Assembly: GCA_020350285.1 (NCBI GenBank)
Contig: CP070708.1
Coordinates: forward strand, 1,906,173 to 1,960,536
DNA: 54,364 nucleotides
DNA from: Anaerolineaceae bacterium
GTDB lineage: Bacteria > Chloroflexota > Anaerolineae > Anaerolineales > E44-bin32
Reading direction: 5' to 3'
The position numbers and the translations under genes were made by a program. The number at the start of each line of letters is the position of its first letter. Within the stretch, counting starts at the first letter, position 1. The notes under the pieces are model-generated. The model was not told the DNA's origin. It made no database searches and saw only the letters and a list, made by a program, of their open reading frames with translations. Shown piece by piece: positions 8,755-16,941 of this stretch.

Positions 8755-9309
8755 ATGCAGACTGAGATCATCATCTCGGGATTTGGTGGACAAGGGGTGC
8801 TCTTCGCCGGGCAGTTACTTTCTTATGCGGCTCTTGAGAAGGATTTGCACGTCACATGGTATCCGTCCTATGGCCCTGAAATGCGAGGAGGTACGGCACA
8901 TTGCACAGTGATCATCAGTGATGATGAAATCGGCTCTCCTGTCATACGCAATCCAACTGCTGTTATCGTGATGAACCTTCCCTCCTTGGATAAATATGAG
9001 CCCTTGATCAAGACCAATGGTGTATTAATCGTCAATACCTCTTTAGTCGATCGGGATCCCGAGAGGGAGGATCTTCGAATCGTTTTAGTTCCTGCAAACG
9101 ACATTGCTGAGGAATTAGGCGATAAGCGCATGTCAAATTTGGTTATGTTGGGTTCATTGGTCAACAAGTTGGATATCCTGTCGATCGAGGATATCGGCAC
9201 CTCACTCGATCGTCACATCCCCAAACACCGTCGAAATCTTTTAGAAGGAAACCTGAAGGCTTTAGAGCGGGGAGCTGCTCTCGCGATGGGGGAGAAACTA
9301 GCTACCTGA
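8755..9309 (+). CDS. 2-oxoacid:ferredoxin oxidoreductase gamma subunit
   Basis: Gamma domain that completes the CoA-binding region of the enzyme. It opens with the family signature IIISGFGGQGVLFAGQLL and contains YGPEMRGGTAHCTV, both diagnostic of this subunit. The ATG at 8755 follows the beta stop at once, with a GGAGGTGGG ribosome site inside the beta gene. It has 184 residues, normal size. It ends the operon; a non-T-tailed hairpin lies about 100 bases downstream. Confidence 0.92.
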   Translation: MQTEIIISGFGGQGVLFAGQLLSYAALEKDLHVTWYPSYGPEMRGGTAHCTVIISDDEIGSPVIRNPTAVIVMNLPSLDKYEPLIKTNGVLIVNTSLVDRDPEREDLRIVLVPANDIAEELGDKRMSNLVMLGSLVNKLDILSIEDIGTSLDRHIPKHRRNLLEGNLKALERGAALAMGEKLAT

Positions 9310-9463
9310 GATCAACAAATCGAACGATCGATCGTACGGGCGCACGGGCAGGGAAGATCACCCTGCGATCCTCGACTGTGCGTCCTTACATCTTCGGATT
9401 TGAAACATCCCGCGAGTTTTCAGCTCGCGGGATGCTGATTCGTAAGTTTGAGTTAGTAGCTGT
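9310..9463. other. Gap with inverted repeat after the Vor operon
   Basis: This stretch separates the rightward Vor operon from leftward coding traces. It contains the perfect inverted repeat CATCCCGCGAG...CTCGCGGGATG at 9406-9434, which recurs as CCCCGCGAGC at 43052-43082. I see no gene in it. Confidence 0.5.
9406..9434. repeat. Inverted repeat CATCCCGCGAG / CTCGCGGGATG
   Basis: An 11-bp perfect stem with a 7-base loop. There is no T tract on either side, so it resembles a dispersed palindrome more than a terminator. A related, longer copy sits at 43052-43082 and a broken one at about 30903-30920 (ATCCCGCGAGCTTTAAG). Confidence 0.65.
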
Positions 9464-9640
9464 TTAAACAATCGGTGAGTTACATTGAGGGCAGGTGATC
9501 GTTCCTGCGACAACGATGAAACCGCATTCTTGACAAGCCATGGGCTGAGCGTGACCGAGAGGAGCACCGCAAGCGACACAATGAGGTTCTCCAATAGGAT
9601 TCGGTGTATCACAATATTGAAATACAAGTCTGCGTAGCCG
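9464..9640 (-). pseudogene. Decayed zinc-ribbon tail, cut off by two in-frame stops
   Basis: Reading the minus strand from 9640 to the TAA at 9464-9466 gives 58 codons with no usable ATG, GTG or TTG near the beginning. They encode a double zinc ribbon: YCDTPNPIGEPHCVACGAPL, then ACQECG and TCPQCN. The frame is the same as the gene just upstream (9653-10081), from which it is separated by TAA at 9653-9655 and TAA at 9641-9643. The Cys expected three residues before the first one is a Phe (TTT, one base from TGT). The simplest reading is that the upstream gene once ran through into this zinc ribbon and has lost its tail. Readthrough or an assembly error remain possible. Confidence 0.6.
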
Positions 9641-9652
9641 TTAAGAGATTTC

Positions 9653-10081
9653 TTAGGAGGCTCCTAATCTGTCAGCCGTTCTCTCCAATGTCTCCCATAC
9701 CCTCTCGGTAAGTTGGATAGAGGCGATATCTTGAGCTAGATCATCCAATCGACCGATCAAACTCAATGGATTACGTAAAGCAGCAAGCGCAGTGATTCCC
9801 AGGCTTGCTACAACCCCCATCCAAGCTTGCTGACCTATCCTGACGAGGACACCATCTTCGACTTTTGAAAGGTGTACAGTGATCGCAGTGCGTCCTCCAG
9901 AGGTTGGGATTACCCGACTGGCTATCTGGACAACCCTGTGGTCACCCCGACCTACTTGTTTCGTGGTTAAATTCCCCTGATCGAATTCTGCGATCAATGC
10001 ACGTCCCAGGTCATCTGGTTTGATTGGACCGTGAAAGATCCTTTGCGGGCGTTGACGGTTAAGTTCAAGCAAGGTGATCAT
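9653..10081 (-). CDS. Conserved hypothetical protein, probably truncated
   Basis: A 142-residue protein starting at the ATG at 10081. I do not recognise a named domain. It has a mixed alpha/beta N-terminal part (about 1-90), a hydrophobic segment near residues 86-105, and an amphipathic C-terminus containing NPLSLIGRLDDLAQDIASIQ. It stops at 9653, four codons before a second stop, and the same frame then continues into a zinc ribbon. I infer that the intact ancestor had a C-terminal zinc ribbon. It is divergent from the SH3 gene to its right and shares that gene's promoter region. Confidence 0.65.
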   Translation of the reverse strand: MITLLELNRQRPQRIFHGPIKPDDLGRALIAEFDQGNLTTKQVGRGDHRVVQIASRVIPTSGGRTAITVHLSKVEDGVLVRIGQQAWMGVVASLGITALAALRNPLSLIGRLDDLAQDIASIQLTERVWETLERTADRLGAS

Positions 10082-10115
10082 CCTCTCTTAGGAATTTTTT
10101 GTACCTGCCCTGTAG

Positions 10116-10121
10116 TATAAT
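10116..10121 (+). promoter_or_regulatory. TATAAT -10 box upstream of the SH3-domain gene
   Basis: A perfect TATAAT in the gap between two divergent genes. The -35 region at a normal distance is only AT-rich. If it is the real -10, the in-frame ATG at 10120 lies inside the promoter and cannot be the start of the downstream gene. Confidence 0.5.
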
Positions 10122-10254
10122 GCGCTCGAATTCAGTGGGCAATATAAAGAGAGGTAAATCCCACATAATTCCAAATCATCAGTCTCCAAATCTCCACTCT
10201 CTCATAAAAAACCTACGCAATCGGTGTTGGGATACAGCTTCTTATATCATACGT

Positions 10255-10848
10255 TTGCGCAGGTTTCTGATCGCATTTTGTGGTTTGATCCTGATCTCAT
10301 TGGCACTGTTGGCTGCCTCACCTCCACAATCCACACAATTGATGGTTGATGCAACGGTCACAGGGACTCCGGAGGGTCCTATGATCGTTGTGCCAGATCA
10401 AGTCAACGTCAGGCTCGGACCCGGCACCAATTACGCCAAGGTCGGAGTGTTAATCGCAGGTCAAGAGGCACCAGCGCTTGGTCGATCTCCTGGTGGTGAA
10501 TGGATCCAGATTGCATACCCTGGTGTGCCGGGAAATGTAGCGTGGGTCTATGCGCCATTCGTTGTTCTAGACGCCGGGCAGGAACTGTTGCCGATCATTG
10601 AGCCCCCTCCAACGCCAACCCCTCGCATCGCGCCGACCATTGACCCTACACTGGCGGCTCAGTTCAACCTCGGAGAAGCACCTGCGACACGTTTACCAAC
10701 CTTCACGCCCGCAGATCCAGTGATCTACCCGACTTTGGAATCCTTGGAAAGTGAAGTCGGACAGGGTTTCCCCCCGATATTGGCTATTCTTGGACTGCTC
10801 GTTGTGGGGTTGTTCGGAACGGTCGTCTCTTTCTTGCGCGGAAGTTAA
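10255..10848 (+). CDS. Membrane-anchored bacterial SH3-like domain protein
   Basis: A secreted or membrane-anchored protein of unknown role. From the TTG at 10255 the N-terminus reads RRFLIAFCGLILISLALLAA, a signal or anchor helix. An SH3b-like domain follows, with the typical VNVRLGPGTNYAKVGVL and GGEWIQI segments. Then comes a Pro/Thr-rich stretch (PPPTPTPRIAPT) and a C-terminal hydrophobic helix (LAILGLLVVGLFGTVVSF). The reading frame is open back to 10099, but the earliest ATG (10120) overlaps a TATAAT box, so the start is uncertain. Such domains usually bind cell-wall peptides or glycans. A hairpin terminator follows. Confidence 0.75.
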   Translation: MRRFLIAFCGLILISLALLAASPPQSTQLMVDATVTGTPEGPMIVVPDQVNVRLGPGTNYAKVGVLIAGQEAPALGRSPGGEWIQIAYPGVPGNVAWVYAPFVVLDAGQELLPIIEPPPTPTPRIAPTIDPTLAAQFNLGEAPATRLPTFTPADPVIYPTLESLESEVGQGFPPILAILGLLVVGLFGTVVSFLRGS

Positions 10849-10867
10849 GTCCTCAAGCGTTTCGAGT

Positions 10868-10903
10868 AATCACCGTAGGTCGTCCTTGTGACCTGCGGTG
10901 ATT
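10868..10903 (+). terminator. Terminator after the SH3-domain gene
   Basis: AATCACCGTAGGTC pairs with GACCTGCGGTGATT over 14 bp with one G-T wobble and an 8-base loop. It is followed by CTATTTATG, a weak T-rich tail, and lies 20 bases past the stop. Confidence 0.65.
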
Positions 10904-10914
10904 CTATTTATGTA

Positions 10915-10945
10915 TGCAGGATGACTGCAGTAATCACATCCTGCA
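10915..10945. repeat. Inverted repeat TGCAGGATG / CATCCTGCA
   Basis: A perfect 9-bp stem with a 13-base loop immediately after the SH3-gene terminator. Its role is unknown; it could be a second terminator hairpin or a binding site. Confidence 0.5.
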
Positions 10946-11209
10946 GCAACTCCCTCTTGATCCTTTTCCTTATCGAATGAATATCTCCCACCCTTAACTT
11001 TCCGCAATATTCGGATCCTCGATATTTATTTCAGCAGATGTGAAATCTGGACTCTGATCGATCATGGAGTTGCTTATGACATGCTTCGCTAGGGTAAAAA
11101 CCGGTGTTTGGGGATGAGAACGATACCTGGATGGTATGGATTCAACAAAGATACATTGGTGGAGGAACAGCAATCCATGCTAATGAATACAGTCAAAAAC
11201 TGTGAATCC

Positions 11210-11237
11210 TTGACACCCTTTAACCGCGAAGTATAAT
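11210..11237 (+). promoter_or_regulatory. Consensus sigma-70 promoter of the nuo operon
   Basis: TTGACA at 11210-11215 and TATAAT at 11232-11237 are both perfect consensus boxes, separated by 16 bases. Transcription would start near 11244, about 55 bases before the nuoB ATG. This is the strongest promoter I can see in the window and suggests constitutive, high expression. Confidence 0.85.
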
Positions 11238-11250
11238 CTTTCAAGGGTGG

Positions 11251-11281
11251 GGGGCCTGACGGCGAGGAGGCGCCAGGCCCC
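11251..11281 (+). promoter_or_regulatory. GC-rich hairpin in the nuo leader
   Basis: GGGGCCTG at 11251-11258 pairs with CAGGCCCC at 11274-11281; an inner GCG/CGC stem is possible around an AGGAGG loop. It forms in the 5' untranslated leader between the consensus promoter and the nuoB ribosome site. There is no T tract. It may stabilise the mRNA or act in translation control; that is inference. Confidence 0.45.
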
Positions 11282-11298
11282 TTATCGCGGAGGGTGGA

Positions 11299-11940
11299 AT
11301 GGGTGAAGAACTTCACAAACCTGAGTATCAAATTCCGGATGAGTTACGTGGGAACATAGCCATCACGACACTGGACAGGATTTATAACTGGGGTCGTCGA
11401 TCGTCAGTATGGCCAATGATGTTTGGTCTTGCCTGTTGTGCGATCGAAATGATCTGCGTTGCAGCCAGTAGATACGATTTTGCTAGATTCGGCATGGAAG
11501 TGATGCGACCAAGCCCTCGTCAAAGTGATTTGATGATCGTCTCTGGAACAGTAACGAAGAAGATGATCCCCCTTGTGGTCCGTTTATACAATCAAATGCC
11601 TGAACCAAAGTATGTGCTTGCCATGGGAGCTTGCGCTTCAGGTGGAGGTCCTTTCAAAGAAGGTTACAACGTAGTCTCGGGAGTGGATAAGTTTATCCCG
11701 GTGGATGTATATGTCCCGGGGTGCCCTCCGACTCCTCAAGCATTACTTAACGGCTTGATTACGCTTCAAAAGAAGATTGATAAACAGTCAATTCGGACAG
11801 TGCGTTGGTACAAACGGGAAGCATCAGAACCGATCCCCATTCCTGTGTTAGGCCCGGATCTCATTGACCCTCGTGATATCCAGATTTTTGAATCGATAAA
11901 TTCCTCGGCAGAAAAGCCGGACACTAAAGACGATATCTAA
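11299..11940 (+). CDS. nuoB: NADH:quinone oxidoreductase subunit NuoB
   Basis: Peripheral-arm subunit of complex I that holds cluster N2, the last iron-sulfur cluster before quinone. The N2 ligands are visible: the adjacent Cys pair in GLACCAIEM, the Cys in MGACASGGG, and the Cys in VPGCPPTPQ. The length of 213 residues is normal, with a Ser/Glu-rich tail after about residue 180. It is the first gene of nuoB-nuoCD-nuoI. No nuoA precedes it and no membrane or NADH-binding subunit is in the window, so the rest of the complex must be encoded elsewhere or replaced. Confidence 0.96.
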   Translation: MGEELHKPEYQIPDELRGNIAITTLDRIYNWGRRSSVWPMMFGLACCAIEMICVAASRYDFARFGMEVMRPSPRQSDLMIVSGTVTKKMIPLVVRLYNQMPEPKYVLAMGACASGGGPFKEGYNVVSGVDKFIPVDVYVPGCPPTPQALLNGLITLQKKIDKQSIRTVRWYKREASEPIPIPVLGPDLIDPRDIQIFESINSSAEKPDTKDDI

Positions 11941-11975
11941 GCTGTCGTTGATCAAATCATAGGATAGAGAATCGA

Positions 11976-13727
11976 ATGAGTGGAGATAACCGTCAGAAGA
12001 CTTTAAATGCGTTGGTAGATCGCTACCCCGGTATGCTTGAGCTTGATGCACGTGAAGGTTATGAAGGATATATCATCAGTAGGGAACGTTTGATAGAGTT
12101 CGCTCAAGCCATCAAAGATGAACTGGGATATGATTACCTTTCCTCGGTGACAGGTGTGGATTACCTGCCGGATGAAAAAATTGAAGTTGTTTATCATGCT
12201 TTTCGATCCGATGGTGGTCCCGCGTTAGTCTTTAAGGTTCAAACCCCACGTGCGGATGCTTCCGTACCTTCGTTAGTTTCTGTTTTCCCCGGAGCAGATT
12301 TTCAGGAAAGGGAAGCCTGGGACCTTCTCGGTATTCGATTTGAAGGTCACCCTAATCTCAAACGGATATTAATGTGGGAAGGTTTTCATGGGCACCCTCT
12401 TCGAAAAGATTGGGAAGAACCTTATTTCATGGAATCGGGAAAACCCTTCAAGAATCGTTGGCCTGAGGGAGATGCTGTCCGCAGCGAGGAGATAAATCCG
12501 TTTAAAAAGAATGTCCAATATCCGCCTGAATTTTCACCCGATGGCTGGATACCAGAGGCTGACGAAGCTCTGTATTCAGGGATGGTTCAACTCGGTGCAA
12601 AAGATTCAGGTAATGGGCGTACATTGGAGACGGATCAGATACTCGTTAATTTAGGTCCCCAACACCCTTCGACTCATGGGGTGTTCCGGATGATCGTGAG
12701 TCTCGATGGTGAAGAGATCGCCGATTTGCAGCCGGTTCTGGGTTACCTCCATCGTAATCACGAGAAAATCGGTGAGCGGAACACCTACATCATGAACATG
12801 CCTTTTACGGACCGCTTAGACTACCTCGCTTCTATGGGGAATAACTTTGGTTATGCATTGGCGGTTGAAAAATTGATGGGGATCCAGCCTCCGGAGCGTG
12901 CGGAGTATATTCGGGTGATGATGGCCGAACTCACCAGGATCGTTAGCCATCTTTTCTCCATTGGAACCTTGCTCAATGACTTAGGCGCTTTCTTTACCCC
13001 CATGCTTTACGCACTTACAGAACGTGAGCTCATTCTTGACATCTTTGAAGCGGTCACAGGCTCACGAATGATGTGCAATTACTTCCGTTTCGGAGGTGTC
13101 GCTCGTGATCTTCCCGAAGGTATTCTAGGGAAGGTGAGCGAATTGGTCACAGAGCGTTTGCCCCGTAAGATAGACGAGTTGGATACCTATCTGACGGATA
13201 ACGAGATCGTGCGATCGCGGTGCATTGGGATCGGTGTATTACCCCGAGAGCAGGCGCTTGCTTATTCTGCGGCGGGTCCTGTCCTCAGGGCATCCGGTGT
13301 CGACTATGATGTGAGACGGGCTGAACCCTATTCGATCTATGATCGTTTCGACTTTGATGTTATCGTCCGTCACAATGGTGATATTTACGACCGCTACCTC
13401 GTCCGCTTGGAGGAGATGCGACAAAGTTTGCGCATCTTACAACAAGTCGTACGAGATATTCCAGAAGGTGAAATCCAGACAGGTAAATCACAATATCAGG
13501 TTCGAGTACCGCCTGGCGAATCGTATGGACGGGTGGAAAATCCGAAGGGGGAATTAGGTTTTTATCTCGTTTCTGATGGCAAACCCAACCCATGGCGCTA
13601 CCACATCCGTTCACCTTCATTTATTAATTTGACGTCGTTTGGTGAAATTTGTAAGGGGCATAAGATCGCTGATGTGGTTGGGATCTTAGGGTCCATAGAC
13701 ATCGTATTGGGAGAGGTTGATCGCTAA
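11976..13727 (+). CDS. nuoCD: Fused NADH:quinone oxidoreductase subunits NuoC-NuoD
   Basis: One protein of 583 residues joins the 30-kDa NuoC (about residues 1-185, with [20 protein letters not shown]) to the 49-kDa NuoD (about 205-583, with [16 protein letters not shown]). NuoD forms the quinone pocket with NuoB; the His of HPSTHG belongs to that region. The linker around residues 165-205 is Pro/Glu-rich. Fusion of C and D is known from enterobacteria, while many other lineages keep them separate. It lies 35 bases after nuoB. The C-terminus ends with the usual [18 protein letters not shown]. Confidence 0.96.
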   Translation: MSGDNRQKTLNALVDRYPGMLELDAREGYEGYIISRERLIEFAQAIKDELGYDYLSSVTGVDYLPDEKIEVVYHAFRSDGGPALVFKVQTPRADASVPSLVSVFPGADFQEREAWDLLGIRFEGHPNLKRILMWEGFHGHPLRKDWEEPYFMESGKPFKNRWPEGDAVRSEEINPFKKNVQYPPEFSPDGWIPEADEALYSGMVQLGAKDSGNGRTLETDQILVNLGPQHPSTHGVFRMIVSLDGEEIADLQPVLGYLHRNHEKIGERNTYIMNMPFTDRLDYLASMGNNFGYALAVEKLMGIQPPERAEYIRVMMAELTRIVSHLFSIGTLLNDLGAFFTPMLYALTERELILDIFEAVTGSRMMCNYFRFGGVARDLPEGILGKVSELVTERLPRKIDELDTYLTDNEIVRSRCIGIGVLPREQALAYSAAGPVLRASGVDYDVRRAEPYSIYDRFDFDVIVRHNGDIYDRYLVRLEEMRQSLRILQQVVRDIPEGEIQTGKSQYQVRVPPGESYGRVENPKGELGFYLVSDGKPNPWRYHIRSPSFINLTSFGEICKGHKIADVVGILGSIDIVLGEVDR

Positions 13728-13769
13728 CCGGTTTCTTGAATACGGTACGTAGATGTTGCGGAGAATTTT

Positions 13770-14378
13770 ATGTATGGTCTCGGGTTGATCAAAGGTCTAG
13801 GTGTTACCCTCAAGCATTTCATCGAAAGTTATCTGGATGATATCCGGTGGTTGGGGCGGCGTTATTACCGCGAGGGAGCACTTGCTGAAAGACAAGGACC
13901 CAATGCAAGAGGGGTCTTCACAATTCAATACCCCGAGGAGAAGCTCCCGATTCCTGAGGAATTCCGCTACATTCCTTTCCTTGTGTATGAGGAAGGTGAA
14001 GATGGAGATCGGGAGCTTCGTTGTACATCTTGTGGTATTTGTCCGAAAGTCTGCCCACCGCAGTGTATTTGGATAACACGTTCAAACGATCCGAAAACAG
14101 GTCGTCCCATACCCACACCAACAAATTTCTTTATCGACATTGATGTCTGTATGAATTGCGGATTGTGTGCAGAATTTTGTCCATTTGATGCCATCAAAAT
14201 GGATCACGATTATGAGTTGGCATCCTATGATCGCTTCACGGATCATATTTTCAACAAGGAACGACTATCAAAACCCCTCTCGTATTATCAAGCGATACGA
14301 CCGACAAATTTCGCTTTCGAGGAGGCTGAGCGTGCGGAAAAGGAAGCCGCAAAGGAGGCTAAGCGTAAAGCGAGATAA
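13770..14378 (+). CDS. nuoI: NADH:quinone oxidoreductase subunit NuoI
   Basis: Ferredoxin-like subunit carrying clusters N6a and N6b that relay electrons to NuoB. Both motifs are present: CTSCGICPKVCPPQC (about residues 87-101) and CMNCGLCAEFCP (about 129-140). The N-terminal amphipathic part (GLIKGLGVTLKHF) is typical. It has 202 residues with an Ala/Lys/Glu-rich C-terminal tail (EEAERAEKEAAKEAKRKA). Third and last recognisable nuo gene of the cluster, 42 bases after nuoCD. Confidence 0.95.
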   Translation: MYGLGLIKGLGVTLKHFIESYLDDIRWLGRRYYREGALAERQGPNARGVFTIQYPEEKLPIPEEFRYIPFLVYEEGEDGDRELRCTSCGICPKVCPPQCIWITRSNDPKTGRPIPTPTNFFIDIDVCMNCGLCAEFCPFDAIKMDHDYELASYDRFTDHIFNKERLSKPLSYYQAIRPTNFAFEEAERAEKEAAKEAKRKAR

Positions 14379-14416
14379 GCACTTTGTCTGGTTGATTTAT
14401 GCAGGTAGGTGAGTAG

Positions 14417-14785
14417 GTGTATCACAGTGATACCGAAATAATCTTTCCCATGCGCGTTGCGCCTTATCTGAGGGACTTGCGCGGTGTTGCATGGAGGGAT
14501 CTTGTTGATAAGGTTTGTTGGTCCCCTGATGCCTCGCTCGATCAACTGGCTTTCAGCTTACTTCTGGTCCGCTTGTGTGGTTGCCTCACTTGTTACACGC
14601 ATTCATATCGAGCTCTGAGAGGATGTACCCTTTGCGCGACTCAAACCGTCCGACGTTTTCGCGGTGCTGATTCTGAATTGGTGAGGCTCTTTCAGCTTTC
14701 CCGATCCGAAGTCGTTGAGTTTGAAGAAAACGGGCAACCCTTAACAGAATTCTTCGAGCATCAAATTTCTGGAGGAAAGCAATGA
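14417..14785 (+). CDS. Cys-rich small protein of unknown function, coupled to mrp
   Basis: A 122-residue protein from the GTG at 14417; an internal ATG at residue 12 is an alternative start. I do not recognise the family. Its middle holds a Cys cluster, LCGCLTCYTHSYRALRGCTLC (CxCxxC, then CxxC nine residues later), which could bind zinc or an iron-sulfur cluster. No membrane segment or signal is evident. Its stop overlaps the start of the Mrp/ApbC ATPase by four bases, and nuoI lies 38 bases upstream. This placement between an Fe-S enzyme subunit and an Fe-S carrier suggests a role in iron-sulfur handling, which is inference. Confidence 0.65.
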   Translation: MYHSDTEIIFPMRVAPYLRDLRGVAWRDLVDKVCWSPDASLDQLAFSLLLVRLCGCLTCYTHSYRALRGCTLCATQTVRRFRGADSELVRLFQLSRSEVVEFEENGQPLTEFFEHQISGGKQ

Positions 14786-15870
14786 GCACAGACAGCGGTT
14801 CTCTTTCAACAGAGGATATTGAATCGGCACTCCGCAAAGTGAATGATCCTGAACTTGGCAAGGATCTCGTTAGTCTCGGTATGATCAAGGATTTAGCGGT
14901 TGAAGATGGCAAAGTTACCTTCACCATTGAGTTGACCACCCCAGCTTGCCCCTTGAGATCGCAAATAGAAGCAGACGCACGACAAGCCGTTGAATCACTC
15001 CCTGGTGTTTCAGAAGTAGAGATTCATCTTACTTCTGATGTCCCTATTGATGACCAGATTCAGGATCGCCTTCAGCGACCGATAAGGAATTCAATTGCGA
15101 TTGCCTCCGGAAAGGGAGGTGTAGGAAAATCCACGGTTGCCGTGAATGTCGCGGTCGTGTTGGCTAATCTTGGTTCGCGCGTTGGTTTGTTGGATGCCGA
15201 TATCTACGGACCCAATATCCCGACTATGATGGGGGTAGATACAATCCCTGCACCCGAGGATAACAAACTGCTACCAGCAGAGGCATATGGCGTCAAGCTC
15301 ATGTCGATCGGCTTCCTCGTCCAACCTGGTCAGCCATTGATCTGGCGCGGACCTATGCTCCATAGCGCCATCCAGCAGTTCATCAACGATGTGAAATGTG
15401 GAGAGCTGGATTATTTGATTATCGATCTCCCCCCTGGTACAGGGGATGCACAATTAAGCCTCGCCCAATCCATCCCTCTTTCGGGTGGTGTGATTGTGAC
15501 CTTACCCCAAAAGGTTTCAATCGAAGATGCGAGACGTGGATTGGAAATGTTCCGAGTGATGGATATCCCCATACTAGGAATCGTTGAGAATATGAGTTAT
15601 CTTGAGTTAGCAGATGGTAGCCGTATGGATGTTTTTGGTCAGGGAGGTGGCGAACAACTCGCCCAGGTTACCATGGTGCCGTTCATCGGTGCCATCCCTT
15701 TAGATCCCACTGTTCGCGAAGGTGGTGATGTCGGCGTTCCGGTCGTGGTCTCAAGACCAGATTCCCCAGTAGCAAAGGCATTAATCGCAGTAGCTGAGGA
15801 TTTGACGGCCAAAGTATCTGTCCAAGCCAAAGGTAAAGGCAAGGGCGTTCCTATTGAGATCATTGATTGA
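14782..15870 (+). CDS. mrp: Mrp/ApbC-family iron-sulfur carrier P-loop ATPase
   Basis: Cytoplasmic ATPase of the Mrp/NBP35 family, thought to bind and deliver [4Fe-4S] clusters. Domains are a DUF59/MIP18 N-terminal part (about 1-85, with VNDPELGKDLVSLGMIKD) and the deviant Walker A GKGGVGKST near residue 112, then DLPPGTGDAQLSL. The family usually has a Cys pair or CPxxG motif after ENMSY; here the segment reads ENMSYLELADGSRMDVFG with no Cys at all. Cluster binding through that motif is therefore doubtful. It has 362 residues and overlaps the upstream Cys-rich gene by four bases (ATGA). Near nuo genes, it may serve complex I assembly. Confidence 0.9.
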   Translation: MSTDSGSLSTEDIESALRKVNDPELGKDLVSLGMIKDLAVEDGKVTFTIELTTPACPLRSQIEADARQAVESLPGVSEVEIHLTSDVPIDDQIQDRLQRPIRNSIAIASGKGGVGKSTVAVNVAVVLANLGSRVGLLDADIYGPNIPTMMGVDTIPAPEDNKLLPAEAYGVKLMSIGFLVQPGQPLIWRGPMLHSAIQQFINDVKCGELDYLIIDLPPGTGDAQLSLAQSIPLSGGVIVTLPQKVSIEDARRGLEMFRVMDIPILGIVENMSYLELADGSRMDVFGQGGGEQLAQVTMVPFIGAIPLDPTVREGGDVGVPVVVSRPDSPVAKALIAVAEDLTAKVSVQAKGKGKGVPIEIID

Positions 15871-16017
15871 TTTTATGGTATGGAAAGATTTTGTTACACC
15901 TTGTAGACACGGCGAATTCATCGTATCGGAATCGAGTTTAAATTCGATCCTTTTAGCAACCTGCAGTATGATGTGTGCAATATATCCAACCAAGATGCCT
16001 ATTACTGTAAATAAATC

Positions 16018-16929
16018 ATGACAAACAATGTTGCTAACACCAAAATCGTAGCCATCCGATTTCAACCCATCGGGAAGGTTTACCATTTTGATGCATCTCA
16101 TGTCGAGGATATCAAAGTCGGCGATTATGTTCTCGTTTCAACCAGTCGAGGCAAAGAGTTGGGAAAGGTTGTCAGCTTGCTGACCAACCGATCTGACATG
16201 GAAGAAGAGGGTGTGAAGGCAATCGAGCGTCTTGCTACAGCGCAGGAAATGGTGATGCGGCGGTTATGGCAGGAGCGCGAGCTTGAAGCTTTAATTAATT
16301 GTCGGGAGGAAGCAGCAAAGCTTGGATTAAGAGGGGTGAAATTTGCGAAAGCAGAATTCTCGTACGATGGTTCACGATTGACCTTCCTGTATAACGTTGA
16401 GGGCGATGAAAGCGTTGATTTAAAGGAATTACGTAAGCAGATGCGAAAAGCCCATCGGAAATCAAGGATTGAGATGCGGCAGGTTGGTCCTCGTGATGTG
16501 GCGAAGCTCTACCGAGGAATGGGGGCATGCGGAATGGAAGAGCGTTGCTGCTCGAAATTCCTTTCCGAGTTCAGTCCAGTTTCCATCCGGATGGCAAAAG
16601 CCCAGGGTGTCTCTCTCAATCCTCAAGAGATTACAGGGTTGTGTGGAAGACTTCGTTGTTGCCTGCTCTATGAGTACGAGGAATATGTCGAGGCACGTAA
16701 ACACCTTCCCAAACGGAACAAACGTGTTGTGACTCCAAGAGGGGAGGGTAAAGTTGTAGATGTTTTGCCACTCAAAGATGCAGTGATTGTTCAGCTCGAT
16801 GATGAACGTAAGATCGAATTCTCACGTGATGAGATAGAGCCTTACGATGAGCTTCATGCGTTGAAAGATAAGGCAAATCAACCTTGTGAAATTCATCCCA
16901 ACGGCGAATGTACATGTGGGAGAAGATGA
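16018..16929 (+). CDS. ricT: PSP1-domain protein, RicT/YaaT-like
   Basis: Cytoplasmic protein of the RicT/YaaT family, which in Bacillus joins RicA and RicF in a complex that carries Fe-S clusters and affects RNA processing. Diagnostic segments are GDYVLVSTSRGKELGKVV near residue 40 and the Cys-rich core GACGMEERCCSKFLSEF and GLCGRLRCCLLYEYEEY (about 165-225). The C-terminus ends in HPNGECTCGRR, adding two more Cys. It has 303 residues, slightly longer than Bacillus YaaT. It begins about 150 bases after mrp and is followed 12 bases later by the PIG-L gene. Confidence 0.85.
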   Translation: MTNNVANTKIVAIRFQPIGKVYHFDASHVEDIKVGDYVLVSTSRGKELGKVVSLLTNRSDMEEEGVKAIERLATAQEMVMRRLWQERELEALINCREEAAKLGLRGVKFAKAEFSYDGSRLTFLYNVEGDESVDLKELRKQMRKAHRKSRIEMRQVGPRDVAKLYRGMGACGMEERCCSKFLSEFSPVSIRMAKAQGVSLNPQEITGLCGRLRCCLLYEYEEYVEARKHLPKRNKRVVTPRGEGKVVDVLPLKDAVIVQLDDERKIEFSRDEIEPYDELHALKDKANQPCEIHPNGECTCGRR

Positions 16930-16941
16930 GGAATCCCTGTG

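Larger units (their letters stand above)
10849..11298. other. 450-base leader and promoter region of the nuo operon
   Basis: It holds, in order, the terminator of the SH3 gene (10868-10903), a second hairpin (10915-10945), about 250 bases with nothing I can assign, a consensus promoter (11210-11237), a GC-rich leader hairpin (11251-11281), and the ribosome site GGAGGG before the nuoB ATG. No gene is supported. Confidence 0.7.

Noticed and set aside
9358..9627. An 89-codon minus-strand open frame over the zinc-ribbon remnant.
   Set aside because: Its translation has no recognisable pattern, whereas the neighbouring frame gives a clear double zinc ribbon. It is a shadow frame.
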